A stretch of DNA of 64,000 nucleotides from JARYLZ01 sp964388275 (GTDB taxonomy: Bacteria; Bacteroidota; Ignavibacteria; SZUA-365), in contig CAYLZD010000007.1 of NCBI GenBank assembly GCA_964388275.1, positions 62,001 to 126,000 of the forward strand, given 5' to 3'. The position numbers and the translations under genes were made by a program. Positions 43,868-51,548 of this stretch are shown here, piece by piece (position 1 is the first letter of the stretch; each line of letters begins with the position of its first letter). The notes under the pieces were generated by a model, which was not told the origin of the DNA, searched no databases, and saw only the letters and a list, made by a program, of their open reading frames with translations.

Positions 43868-45192
43868 TGACCTGCGATGAAATAAAGGATTTGTTCGTAT
43901 CGATCCTTCGTCTCTCGAAGGCGGATGAAACCTATGTCGTGTTTCATTCATCGGAAAGCGAGAGCCTATCGATGGCTTCCGATTTCCTGAACACGCCCGC
44001 GGCAGTAAGCGAAGCCACTGTGCAAATCTCCATCCGGACCGGTGACAGATACGGATCCATCGCCGGGAACCGACTCGACGAAGCATCCATCAAGGAAATG
44101 CTCTCCAGGGTCTCCGCGATGGCCTCCCGCACGCCGCCCGTGCAGCAGTTACTCCATTACGAGGGCGCGGCCGATATTCCCCCCTCTCAAATGACGGACC
44201 CGGACGCAGAGCGGGAAGCCCGCAAATGGCGCCTTCAACACGCGCAGCGAATATCGGCACTCGCCCGCGAATCCGGCTATGAGATGTCGTGTTCCCTGAC
44301 GACTTCCAGGATTTTCTCGGCGGTCGGCAGCAGCAACGGTCTGTTCGCGTGTCAGCCGTCGACACAGGCGCATTGCAAGGCGCTGGTTTACGCTCCGAAG
44401 CGAAGCGCCGTCGGAATTTCCGAGGGACGTTCGTTCCGCCTGAGCGAAGTGGACCCGACCGCTCTAACCGAGAGAGCCCTGGAAACCGCGCGCGCTTCGC
44501 TGGATCCGCAGGAAATCGAAGCCGGGCGCATGACCGTGATTCTGGAAGCGCAGGCCCTGGCGGAGCTTCTTCTCCCGGTGATGAGGCAATTCGATCAAAA
44601 GGCCGTGGATGACAACAGAAGTTTTCTCAGAAAACTGGATGGAAGTTCGCATCTGGGCTCGGAAATGTTCGCAAAGACAGTGACCGTGAGATCGGATCCA
44701 TACGACGCGGCCACGCCTTCGGCGCCTTTCACGCTGGATGGGCAGAAACTTGGGCGGAAAGACTGGATCCGCGATGGAGTCGTCGCCGGACTGACTCTCT
44801 CGCGTTCCGCCGCATTGCAGAAACAGAGCGTACCGACGCCCTTTCCCACAAATTTCATCATGGAAGGGGGAAGCTCCACCATGGAGGAGCTCATCGCCTC
44901 CACCGAAAGAGGACTGCTGGTGAGAGGTTTCGGGCCGGTTCTCATCGAAGATCCGGGTAACTGCATGCTGAACGCCGCGACCCGCGGAGGATTGTTTCTG
45001 ATCGAAAACGGAAAAACATCACACGCCTGCCGCAACCTCGTGCTGCAGGAGACCGGTGTTCACCTCCTGCGGCACATCGAAGCGCTGACGAAGCCGATGC
45101 CGGTTCAACCGCACGGAGTTTATTTTCCGCTCCTGCTTCCGGCCGTTAAAATTGCCGAAATGAATTTTGCGGGTATGAGCGGGACGCTCTGA
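43867..45192 (+). CDS. PmbA/TldE-family protein, partner of the Tat-exported TldD homologue
   Basis: 441 residues of the PmbA/TldE type, which in E. coli pairs with TldD to form a peptide-degrading complex; the TldE subunit normally lacks zinc ligands. Visible boxes: VQISIRTGDRYGSIAGNRLDE, YAPKRSAVGISEGRSF and the C-terminal FIMEGGSSTMEELIASTERG with GLLVRGFGP. No signal peptide is seen, unlike its partner. It begins one base inside the preceding stop, so the two are translationally coupled. Function of the pair is unclear given that neither subunit shows a metal site. Confidence 0.82.
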   Translation: MTCDEIKDLFVSILRLSKADETYVVFHSSESESLSMASDFLNTPAAVSEATVQISIRTGDRYGSIAGNRLDEASIKEMLSRVSAMASRTPPVQQLLHYEGAADIPPSQMTDPDAEREARKWRLQHAQRISALARESGYEMSCSLTTSRIFSAVGSSNGLFACQPSTQAHCKALVYAPKRSAVGISEGRSFRLSEVDPTALTERALETARASLDPQEIEAGRMTVILEAQALAELLLPVMRQFDQKAVDDNRSFLRKLDGSSHLGSEMFAKTVTVRSDPYDAATPSAPFTLDGQKLGRKDWIRDGVVAGLTLSRSAALQKQSVPTPFPTNFIMEGGSSTMEELIASTERGLLVRGFGPVLIEDPGNCMLNAATRGGLFLIENGKTSHACRNLVLQETGVHLLRHIEALTKPMPVQPHGVYFPLLLPAVKIAEMNFAGMSGTL

Positions 45193-45211
45193 GTTTCGCC
45201 GGGACTTCGGG

Positions 45212-46126
45212 CTACTCTTCCCGTCCGGCGCGGCCCGCGGATCTCAACGCGGTCGATAGCTCGGAGACGACAAGTCCTGAGAGCATTATCACCGCGCCGA
45301 TCGCGGCCGCGGGGCTCAATCGTTCATCCAGGAATAACGCGGCTATTGCCGCGGCCATCACGGGTTCCATCGTGTATATGATCGCGGCTCTGGTAGGCGT
45401 TGTCTCGCGCTGATATTTCGAGAGCACATAAAGAGCGACGGCGGAGGCGAACACAGCGAGATAAACGATGGAAATCAGCACAGAAGCATTGAAGACGGGC
45501 GGTCTGGAGGGCAGAAAGAGCCATAGCGCGAAGCCGATCGCGCCCGATACGAGGAATTGATAAAACACGATCTCCCGATCGAAGCGATTCCGTGTGAAAA
45601 CGTCGAGATAAACGACATGCAGCGCGAAAACCACGGCGCATCCGAGCACTAACAGATCGCCCGTGCCGAATGAATTTCCGGAAGGCGAAGTGAAAACGTA
45701 CAAACCGGCGCCTACGATGAGCACACCGGCGAGATTCGCCGCCGATGGAGGCCGCCTTTCGATCCCGAGTTGAAACAGGGGTGTGAAGACCACGAGAGTG
45801 CCCGTGAGAATCCCGGCGTTCGACGCAGTTGTCGTTTCGAGGCCTATGGTCTGAAGAGCAAATCCTCCTCCGAGCAACAGGCCTAGCACGAGCCCGGCTC
45901 TCAGAGACTCGCGGGAGGTTGCACGGATGTTCTTTCGGGTATAGATTCCGACAATGAAAGCCGCCAGAGCGAAGCGCAATCCCTGTAAAAGCAATGGCGG
46001 GATGTCGTTCAACGCGTTTTTCGTAACGGAAAATGTGGAACCCCAGATGAGAGTCACTCCGAGAAGATACCTGTCTGCCCTGGAAAAAATGCCGGCGCCG
46101 GCTGCGCTTGTAGCGGTTGGTTTCAT
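45212..46126 (-). CDS. EamA-family (DMT) transporter
   Basis: 304 residues with ten hydrophobic segments arranged as two EamA repeats. The first begins YLLGVTLIWGSTFSVTKNAL, the second near DLLVLGCAVVFALHVVYLD, and the end of each has the TTASNAG / RETTPTRAAIIYTMEPV pattern. These inner-membrane proteins export metabolites or small compounds; the substrate is unknown. The start overlaps the 5' end of the divergent lipoprotein gene by 38 bases, so its promoter must lie inside that gene. AGAGG abuts the ATG, an unusually tight spacing. Confidence 0.87.
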   Translation of the reverse strand: MKPTATSAAGAGIFSRADRYLLGVTLIWGSTFSVTKNALNDIPPLLLQGLRFALAAFIVGIYTRKNIRATSRESLRAGLVLGLLLGGGFALQTIGLETTTASNAGILTGTLVVFTPLFQLGIERRPPSAANLAGVLIVGAGLYVFTSPSGNSFGTGDLLVLGCAVVFALHVVYLDVFTRNRFDREIVFYQFLVSGAIGFALWLFLPSRPPVFNASVLISIVYLAVFASAVALYVLSKYQRETTPTRAAIIYTMEPVMAAAIAALFLDERLSPAAAIGAVIMLSGLVVSELSTALRSAGRAGREE

Positions 46127-46421
46127 CCTCTGCTTTTCGAGCTGCGATCATGCGGGCGGGCGGGCGGCGGCGCGTGACGGCTTCGCGGAGCTGTACGCCG
46201 AGTCGATGATGCTCGGGAAATTATATTCCGACGACAGCGCATCGCTGAAGCGGGTCCTGGATTCCTTGTACGCTTCGCGTGGAACGGATGCCGCGGGCAT
46301 GAAAACGACGATGCAATGGTATGCCGAGCGACCCGAAGAGAACGCGGCCATGCTGAAGGACGCGGCGATGCTGCTGGAGCGGCTCAGCAATCCCGACAGC
46401 GCCGCTTCACCCGCGCGCTGA
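46089..46421 (+). CDS. Small lipoprotein (DUF4296-like)
   Basis: 110 residues. The signal MPAPAALVAVGFILCFSSC ends in a lipobox, giving a lipid-anchored protein. The mature part is helical (DGFAELYAESMMLGKLYS, LKRVLDSLYASRGTD, TMQWYAERPEENAAML), a pattern like the DUF4296 lipoproteins of Bacteroidota, whose role is unknown. The family call is inference. Its start lies within the divergent EamA gene start, and it converges with the response regulator gene, 25 bases apart. Confidence 0.62.
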   Translation: MPAPAALVAVGFILCFSSCDHAGGRAAARDGFAELYAESMMLGKLYSDDSASLKRVLDSLYASRGTDAAGMKTTMQWYAERPEENAAMLKDAAMLLERLSNPDSAASPAR

Positions 46422-46446
46422 AGCGCGGAACCCGAATCGCGGCGCG

Positions 46447-47811
46447 TCACTCCTCTCCGCCTTCCCGCAGCAGACCGTATTTTCTGATCTTGGTATACAG
46501 GTGACTTCTCTGTATATCCAGTTCTTCCGCGGTGCGGCTGACGTTCCATTGAAAACGTTCCAGCTGCCTTCGCAGAAACTCGGCTTCCGCCCTGTCCTTG
46601 AAATCCTGAAATGTCAAGTTGTCGCTCTCCGGAAAATGCGCCGGATCCACAGGGCCGGCCACATAGCGTTCGACGTCCTTCCTGCTTATGATGCCGGACG
46701 TGAGTATGGACAAGCGCTCGACGGCGTTGCGCAACTCCCGGACATTGCCGGGCCAGTGCATGGATCTGAGCCGATCCAGGGCTTCCTCGTCCATCTCCCT
46801 CACGGGCAGACCGTTCTTGCGGGCCGTTTCCCTGAGGAAATGAGCCACGAGCACGGGAATGTCTTCCCGCCTGTCGCGCAGCGGTGGAACATTTATCGGA
46901 ATAACGTTGAGACGATGGTATAAGTCCTCTCTGAAACGGTTCTCCCGGATCTCGTCCGGCAGAATTTTGTTGGTCGCGGCCAGCACGCGAACGTCGACTG
47001 TAATGCGCCGATTTCCGCCGACGCGTTCGAAGTTGCCCTCCTCCAGTATCCTGAGAACTTTCGCCTGGGCGGACTGGCTCATGTCACCTATCTCGTCCAG
47101 GAATATCGTGCCCGGATGCGCCTGCTCGAATTTGCCGATACGTTGAGACGTCGCTCCAGTAAACGCCCCTTTCTCGTGTCCGAACAGTTCCGACTCGATG
47201 AGTTCGGCCGGTATGGCCGCGCAATTCACCTCGACAAACGGCTTGTCGGATCGCTTGCTTCCGCTGTGTACCGCGTGCGCCACGAGTTCCTTGCCGGTGC
47301 CGTTCTCGCCGGTGATCAGCACATAGGCCTCGGTCGGCGCGACCCTCCGGATGGTCGATATCATTTCCGCGATTGCTCGCGACGTGCCCAGGATTTCGCC
47401 CCCCGTCTGCATCTCCTCCCTCATGCGGAGGTTTTCCCTGAGCAGACGCGTCTGTGTGAATGCGTTCCGGAGAGTGATAAGGATTTTCTCCCTGTCGGGA
47501 GGTTTCGAGAGAAAGTCGAACGCCCCCTTTCTTGTCGCCTCCACGGCCGTCTCGAAGGTTCCATGTCCGGTGAGAATCACTACCGGCAACGAAGCGTCCA
47601 ATTCCCGTATGCGCTCGAGGGTCTCGAGTCCGTCGAGACCCTGCATCTTGATGTCGAGGAGCACGGCGTCCATGACGGAGGATCTCACGAGATCCAGCGC
47701 GGCCGTGCCGCTCTCCGCGTCCACTACCGAGTATCCCTCGTATTCGAGTGTCATGCGCAGCATGTCGCGTATGCTTCGCTCGTCGTCAACGACCAGAATT
47801 CGTTCTTTCAT
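46447..47811 (-). CDS. Sigma-54-dependent response regulator (NtrC/NtrX-like), no adjacent kinase
   Basis: 454 residues: receiver domain (1-122) with Asp53 and Lys103, AAA+ domain (about 140-375) with Walker A GENGTGKE (168-175), intact GAFTGA loop (215-220) and Walker B FLDEIGD, then a Fis-type HTH (NVSRTAEELDIQRSHLYTKIRK). It should drive sigma-54 promoters when phosphorylated. No histidine kinase is next to it; the upstream gene encodes an exported protein that overlaps its start by 26 bases. CGGAAG precedes the ATG. The kinase pairing is unknown. Confidence 0.92.
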   Translation of the reverse strand: MKERILVVDDERSIRDMLRMTLEYEGYSVVDAESGTAALDLVRSSVMDAVLLDIKMQGLDGLETLERIRELDASLPVVILTGHGTFETAVEATRKGAFDFLSKPPDREKILITLRNAFTQTRLLRENLRMREEMQTGGEILGTSRAIAEMISTIRRVAPTEAYVLITGENGTGKELVAHAVHSGSKRSDKPFVEVNCAAIPAELIESELFGHEKGAFTGATSQRIGKFEQAHPGTIFLDEIGDMSQSAQAKVLRILEEGNFERVGGNRRITVDVRVLAATNKILPDEIRENRFREDLYHRLNVIPINVPPLRDRREDIPVLVAHFLRETARKNGLPVREMDEEALDRLRSMHWPGNVRELRNAVERLSILTSGIISRKDVERYVAGPVDPAHFPESDNLTFQDFKDRAEAEFLRRQLERFQWNVSRTAEELDIQRSHLYTKIRKYGLLREGGEE

Positions 47812-48502
47812 CTTCCGTTCCGATTACATCAGCGTGAAGTTGCATGATTGTCGACGGCAGCGCATCCGGATCTTTCATCAGCGCTTCCCCGAAAAGCGAT
47901 CCGACTCTGTTGGCCCTCAAATCACGTTCATCATGGAAACCCGCGAGGGCGAAGACGCTTTCAGCCGCTTCCACGAGCCGGCCGGCGAGTTCGGTATAAG
48001 GTTTGTGCTTGAGCAGACATTGAAGCCAGGCGGAACCGAAGATGTGCGGGAGCTTGTCGCGGTCCCCTTCCGGCGGTGTGTCGGCAAAGAGCAGCGAAGG
48101 CAGCCGCTCGAGGCGCCTGGCGAAATCCGACTCGGTTTCGGTCGAAACCGGAATGTTCACGGATAGGCCGAGAAGCGGCAGCACGGCCGGAAAGCGCCTG
48201 TACGGCAGTGTGGCGATGCTGGAGATCAGCAGCGCATCGCGCACGTCTCCCTCGGCCACGCGCACCGCTTCGAGGTAGATCCTGTCCAACTGCCGCCGGT
48301 GCGCGGGCACGGTGGCTTCGCGCGGAGGCGGCAGTCTCATAATGGTTTCCTTGAGCATCCTGACGCCTCGGACAAGAGGCGCAGCCGGCAGATGAACGGG
48401 CAAGAAACCGCGAACAGGCGTAGCGTGCTGGCCGGAGGCGGCGCCCGCTAGGGGCAGCAGAGCCGCTTGTATGCAAAGCTGCAGCGCGTGAACGCGTCTC
48501 AT
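47786..48502 (-). CDS. Exported protein of unknown family
   Basis: 238 residues. The N-terminus (MRRVHALQLCIQAALLPLAGAASGQ) is a signal peptide. The middle holds VNIPVSTETESDFARRLERLPSL and DKLPHIFGSAWLQ, the latter vaguely like the DKxxHFxxSAxL signature of small membrane-associated proteins, but no family can be named. The start overlaps the stop of the carboxylase gene by one base (TGATG) and its end overlaps the regulator gene by 26 bases. Translation of all three is thus tied together. Confidence 0.68.
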   Translation of the reverse strand: MRRVHALQLCIQAALLPLAGAASGQHATPVRGFLPVHLPAAPLVRGVRMLKETIMRLPPPREATVPAHRRQLDRIYLEAVRVAEGDVRDALLISSIATLPYRRFPAVLPLLGLSVNIPVSTETESDFARRLERLPSLLFADTPPEGDRDKLPHIFGSAWLQCLLKHKPYTELAGRLVEAAESVFALAGFHDERDLRANRVGSLFGEALMKDPDALPSTIMQLHADVIGTEDERTNSGR

Positions 48503-50142
48503 CAGGTCTGCAGAACTCCCGGATTGAAGCGCGGAATGTCGGGATTGTTGTCCGCGATTGCGATGCAGCGCGATATGACGGCCCTCGTGTCACGAGGATC
48601 TATTATCGCATCCACCCAGAGGCGTGCGGCGGCGTGATAAGGACTCGCCTGCTCTGCGTAACGGTCCTTTATGGCCTTCAGCTGCTCTTTCTTTTCCTCT
48701 TCGGTCAATTCCCTGCCGGCCGCGCGCATCTGTCCCAGACGGATGTCGAGCAATGTGTTGCTCGCCTGTGCGCCTCCCATCACGGAGATCTGCGCCGTCG
48801 GCCAGGCGAAAATGAAACGCGGATCATATGCCTTGCCGCACATGGCATAATTCCCGGCGCCGTAGCTGTTTCCCGCGATCACCGTTATTTTGGGAACAAC
48901 GCTGTTGGCCACGGCATTCACCATTTTTGCGCCGTCCTTAATAATGCCGCCATGCTCGGCCTTGCTTCCGACCATGAACCCTGTGACGTCCTGAATAAAC
49001 ACTAGGGGAATCTTTTTTTGATTGCAGTTCATTATGAAACGGCTCGCCTTGTCGGCGCTGTCGCTGTAGATGACGCCGCCGATTTGCATTTCCCCCCTTC
49101 CATTTCGCACGACTCCGCGCTGGTTGGCCACTATGCCGCAGGCCCAGCCGTCCACGCGCGCATATGCGCAGATGATCGTCCGGCCGTATTCCGGCTTGTA
49201 CTCGACGAATTCGTTATTGTCGACGATGCGTTTGACGATTTCCATGGTGTCGAAAGGCCGGTTTCGATCCCTCGGTATCGTTCCCAGCATCTCATCCGTC
49301 GAAAACTCCGGGTCGGAGGGCGCGATCCTGTTGAAACCCGCCTTCGGGAAAGCGCCGATCTTGGAAACCAGATCTCTAATGGCCCGCAGCGCTGTTTCAT
49401 CGTCGGGCATGCGATAATCCGTCACTCCGCTGAGGGATGAATGGACCATCGCGCCTCCCAGGCGTTCGTTATCGATCTCCTCGCCGATCGCGGCCTTGAC
49501 CAGATGCGCGCCTGCCAGAAAAACACTGCCCGTTCCCTCCACTATCATGGCCTCATCGCTCATGATCGGCAGATATGCTCCGCCCGCGACGCAATACCCC
49601 ATTATCGCGGCTATCTGTACTATTCCCAATGACGACATGACGGCGTTGTTGCGGAATATTCTGCCGAAATGCTCCTTGTCGGGAAAGATTTCGTCCTGCA
49701 TCGGCAAAAAAACTCCGGCGGAATCGACCAGATAAATTATCGGAAGCCGATTCTCGATGGCAATCTCCTGTGCCCTGAGGTTTTTCTTCACGGTGATGGG
49801 GAACCAAGCGCCCGCCTTGACGGTGGCATCGTTGGCGACGATCACGCACTCGCGGCCGTGAATTTTCCCGATGCCGAATACCGTGCCCGACGATGGGGCG
49901 CCGCCGTATTCTTCGTACATGCCGTACGCGGCAAACAATCCTATTTCAAAAAAATCCAATTGAGCATCGACAAGGGCGTGTATCCTCTCTCTTGCCGTCA
50001 ATTTGCCGCGCGAGTGATGCCGTTCCACCGCCTTCTTTCCTCCGCCGGACTTGACCTCCGCTTCACGAGCCCTCAATATTCGCAATGAGTTTTTGTGCGC
50101 ATCCTCGTTCTCGAGAAATGCTGAATTGGGTTGACCGTTCAT
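48502..50142 (-). CDS. Acyl-CoA carboxylase, carboxyltransferase (beta) subunit
   Basis: About 546 residues, two crotonase-like carboxyltransferase halves, closest in layout to methylcrotonyl-CoA or propionyl-CoA carboxylase beta (RGKLTARERIHALVD, GGAYLPIMSDE, the second-half VTGFMVGSKAEHGG and SYGAGNYAMCGKAYDPRF). It transfers a carboxyl group from carboxybiotin to an acyl-CoA. The biotin carboxylase/BCCP alpha subunit is not in the window. The substrate cannot be settled; the GSKAEHGGIIKDGAK region favours methylcrotonyl-CoA. Start ATG 50142 sits about 30 bases after the predicted transcription start. First gene of a coupled three-gene unit. Confidence 0.9.
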   Translation of the reverse strand: MNGQPNSAFLENEDAHKNSLRILRAREAEVKSGGGKKAVERHHSRGKLTARERIHALVDAQLDFFEIGLFAAYGMYEEYGGAPSSGTVFGIGKIHGRECVIVANDATVKAGAWFPITVKKNLRAQEIAIENRLPIIYLVDSAGVFLPMQDEIFPDKEHFGRIFRNNAVMSSLGIVQIAAIMGYCVAGGAYLPIMSDEAMIVEGTGSVFLAGAHLVKAAIGEEIDNERLGGAMVHSSLSGVTDYRMPDDETALRAIRDLVSKIGAFPKAGFNRIAPSDPEFSTDEMLGTIPRDRNRPFDTMEIVKRIVDNNEFVEYKPEYGRTIICAYARVDGWACGIVANQRGVVRNGRGEMQIGGVIYSDSADKASRFIMNCNQKKIPLVFIQDVTGFMVGSKAEHGGIIKDGAKMVNAVANSVVPKITVIAGNSYGAGNYAMCGKAYDPRFIFAWPTAQISVMGGAQASNTLLDIRLGQMRAAGRELTEEEKKEQLKAIKDRYAEQASPYHAAARLWVDAIIDPRDTRAVISRCIAIADNNPDIPRFNPGVLQT

Positions 50143-50177
50143 GAGCAATGTATTTGTTTGAATGCCGGCGTTTCTCT

Positions 50178-50209
50178 GAAAGATACCTCGCGGTGAGAAC
50201 AGGGACAAG
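50178..50209 (-). promoter_or_regulatory. Bacteroidota-type promoter for the carboxylase unit
   Basis: On the minus strand: CTTG (50206-50209), exactly 20 bases, TATCTTTC (50178-50185); one mismatch in each element. Predicted start about 30 bases before ATG 50142. Confidence 0.53.
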
Positions 50210-50278
50210 GAACAAGACCGGAGCCCGGCTATCGACCGTCTCGTCCGTCGCGCATGCGTTCATATCCCCGCATTTTCA

Positions 50279-50286
50279 TATTTTTG
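50279..50286 (+). promoter_or_regulatory. Possible -7 element for the ABC ATPase gene
   Basis: TATTTTTG matches TAnnTTTG exactly, but no convincing -33 TTTG lies 19-21 bases upstream. About 60 bases before the gene start. Confidence 0.33.
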
Positions 50287-50344
50287 AATCGTATGCTCGG
50301 CGACAGGGCCGAACTTCCGTTAAACACAGCATCATCATACGAAA

Positions 50345-51319
50345 TTGCCCGTCCTGCAGGTCCAAAATCTGAAGGCCGTTTTCGATACGAAGGACGGCGC
50401 AGCCGTCGCGGCTCAAAATGTGTCGTTCTCGATAGGACGGGGCGAAACTCTCGGCCTCGTCGGCGAATCCGGCTGCGGAAAGACGGTAACCGCCCTGTCA
50501 GTACTCAGACTGCTTCCACATCCCGGACGGATAGAATCAGGCGCGATCCTGTTCCACGATACGGATCTCGTGAAATTGCCCGAGAAAGAATTGCGGAGGA
50601 TCAGGGGCAACAGAATTTCGATGGTTTTCCAGGAACCGATGACGTCGTTGAATCCGGTCTTCCGGGTCGGCACTCAGTTAGAGGAAGTTCTGCTCCATCA
50701 TAAGCATATGACTAAACGGGAAGCGAGGGAACGCTCCGAGGAATTCCTACTCCATGTCGGAGTCCCCGATCCCCGAAGAATCATGCGCGCGTATCCGCAT
50801 CAACTTTCGGGAGGACTCAGGCAGCGGGCTCTGATAGCGATGAGCCTTTTATGCATACCGGACTTGCTGATTGCCGATGAACCCACCACCGCGGTCGACG
50901 TCACGGTGCAGTTGCAGATCGTGGCGCTGCTGAGGACGTTGAAATCGGAATTCGGAATGGCGGTGCTGTTCATTTCACATGATCTGTCCGTTGTGGCCGA
51001 GTCATGCGAGACGGTGGCCATCATGTATGCTTCGCGAATTGTAGAAATGGCCCCTTCGACGAGCTTGTTCAACGCACCCTTGCATCCTTACACACTCGGA
51101 CTGCTGAAATCCATACCATCCCGGCATCCGGCCGGAGGTCGGCTTTCGGTCATCGAGGGACAGGTGCCTCGGCCGACGCATTATCCGAGAGGGTGCAATT
51201 TCGCTCCCCGATGCGCCTTCGCTACCGAGCAGTGCATTCTCCATGATCCGTTGTTGGAAACCGTCGACGACGATCGCAAGGTAGCGTGCTGGAACTGGAA
51301 ACAGTCCGTAGTGGTTTGA
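50345..51319 (+). CDS. Oligopeptide/dipeptide ABC transporter ATP-binding protein (OppD/DppD type)
   Basis: 324 residues: Walker A GESGCGKT (about 40-47), Q-loop VFQEPMTSLNP, signature LSGGLRQR, Walker B LLIADEPT, H-loop FISHDLSV, and the C-terminal oligopeptide-type extension with Cys-containing GCNFAPRCAFATEQC. The sequence begins with a TTG start (50345) immediately before the first strand; no ATG is available nearby. The permease and binding protein genes are not adjacent, so this is an orphan ATPase here. The extension's Cys residues resemble the Fe-S-like motif of DppD relatives. Confidence 0.92.
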   Translation: MPVLQVQNLKAVFDTKDGAAVAAQNVSFSIGRGETLGLVGESGCGKTVTALSVLRLLPHPGRIESGAILFHDTDLVKLPEKELRRIRGNRISMVFQEPMTSLNPVFRVGTQLEEVLLHHKHMTKREARERSEEFLLHVGVPDPRRIMRAYPHQLSGGLRQRALIAMSLLCIPDLLIADEPTTAVDVTVQLQIVALLRTLKSEFGMAVLFISHDLSVVAESCETVAIMYASRIVEMAPSTSLFNAPLHPYTLGLLKSIPSRHPAGGRLSVIEGQVPRPTHYPRGCNFAPRCAFATEQCILHDPLLETVDDDRKVACWNWKQSVVV

Positions 51320-51468
51320 TATGTCATGGTAAGGCACGATTACAACCTTGCGTCACGATTGTCCCGGCCTTCTCTGCCGTCGACTGTGCGCCCTTCACGG
51401 CGGATCGCGGAGCGGCACTCTCGCGTCCGGAGAGAACGAACCATCGAGCCGCAGGCAACTGCATTGTT

Positions 51469-51500
51469 TTTGAACACATCGGCTGATATCATTAACGATG
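51469..51500 (+). promoter_or_regulatory. Weak Bacteroidota-type promoter candidate for the M36-like protease
   Basis: TTTG (51469-51472), 20-base spacer, TAACGATG (51493-51500; two mismatches in the -7). Expected start about 40 bases before the gene. Confidence 0.3.
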
Positions 51501-51548
51501 CTTAGAACGCATCCATAGCGCGAATATTTCCAAACTCAAGAGGCATTC

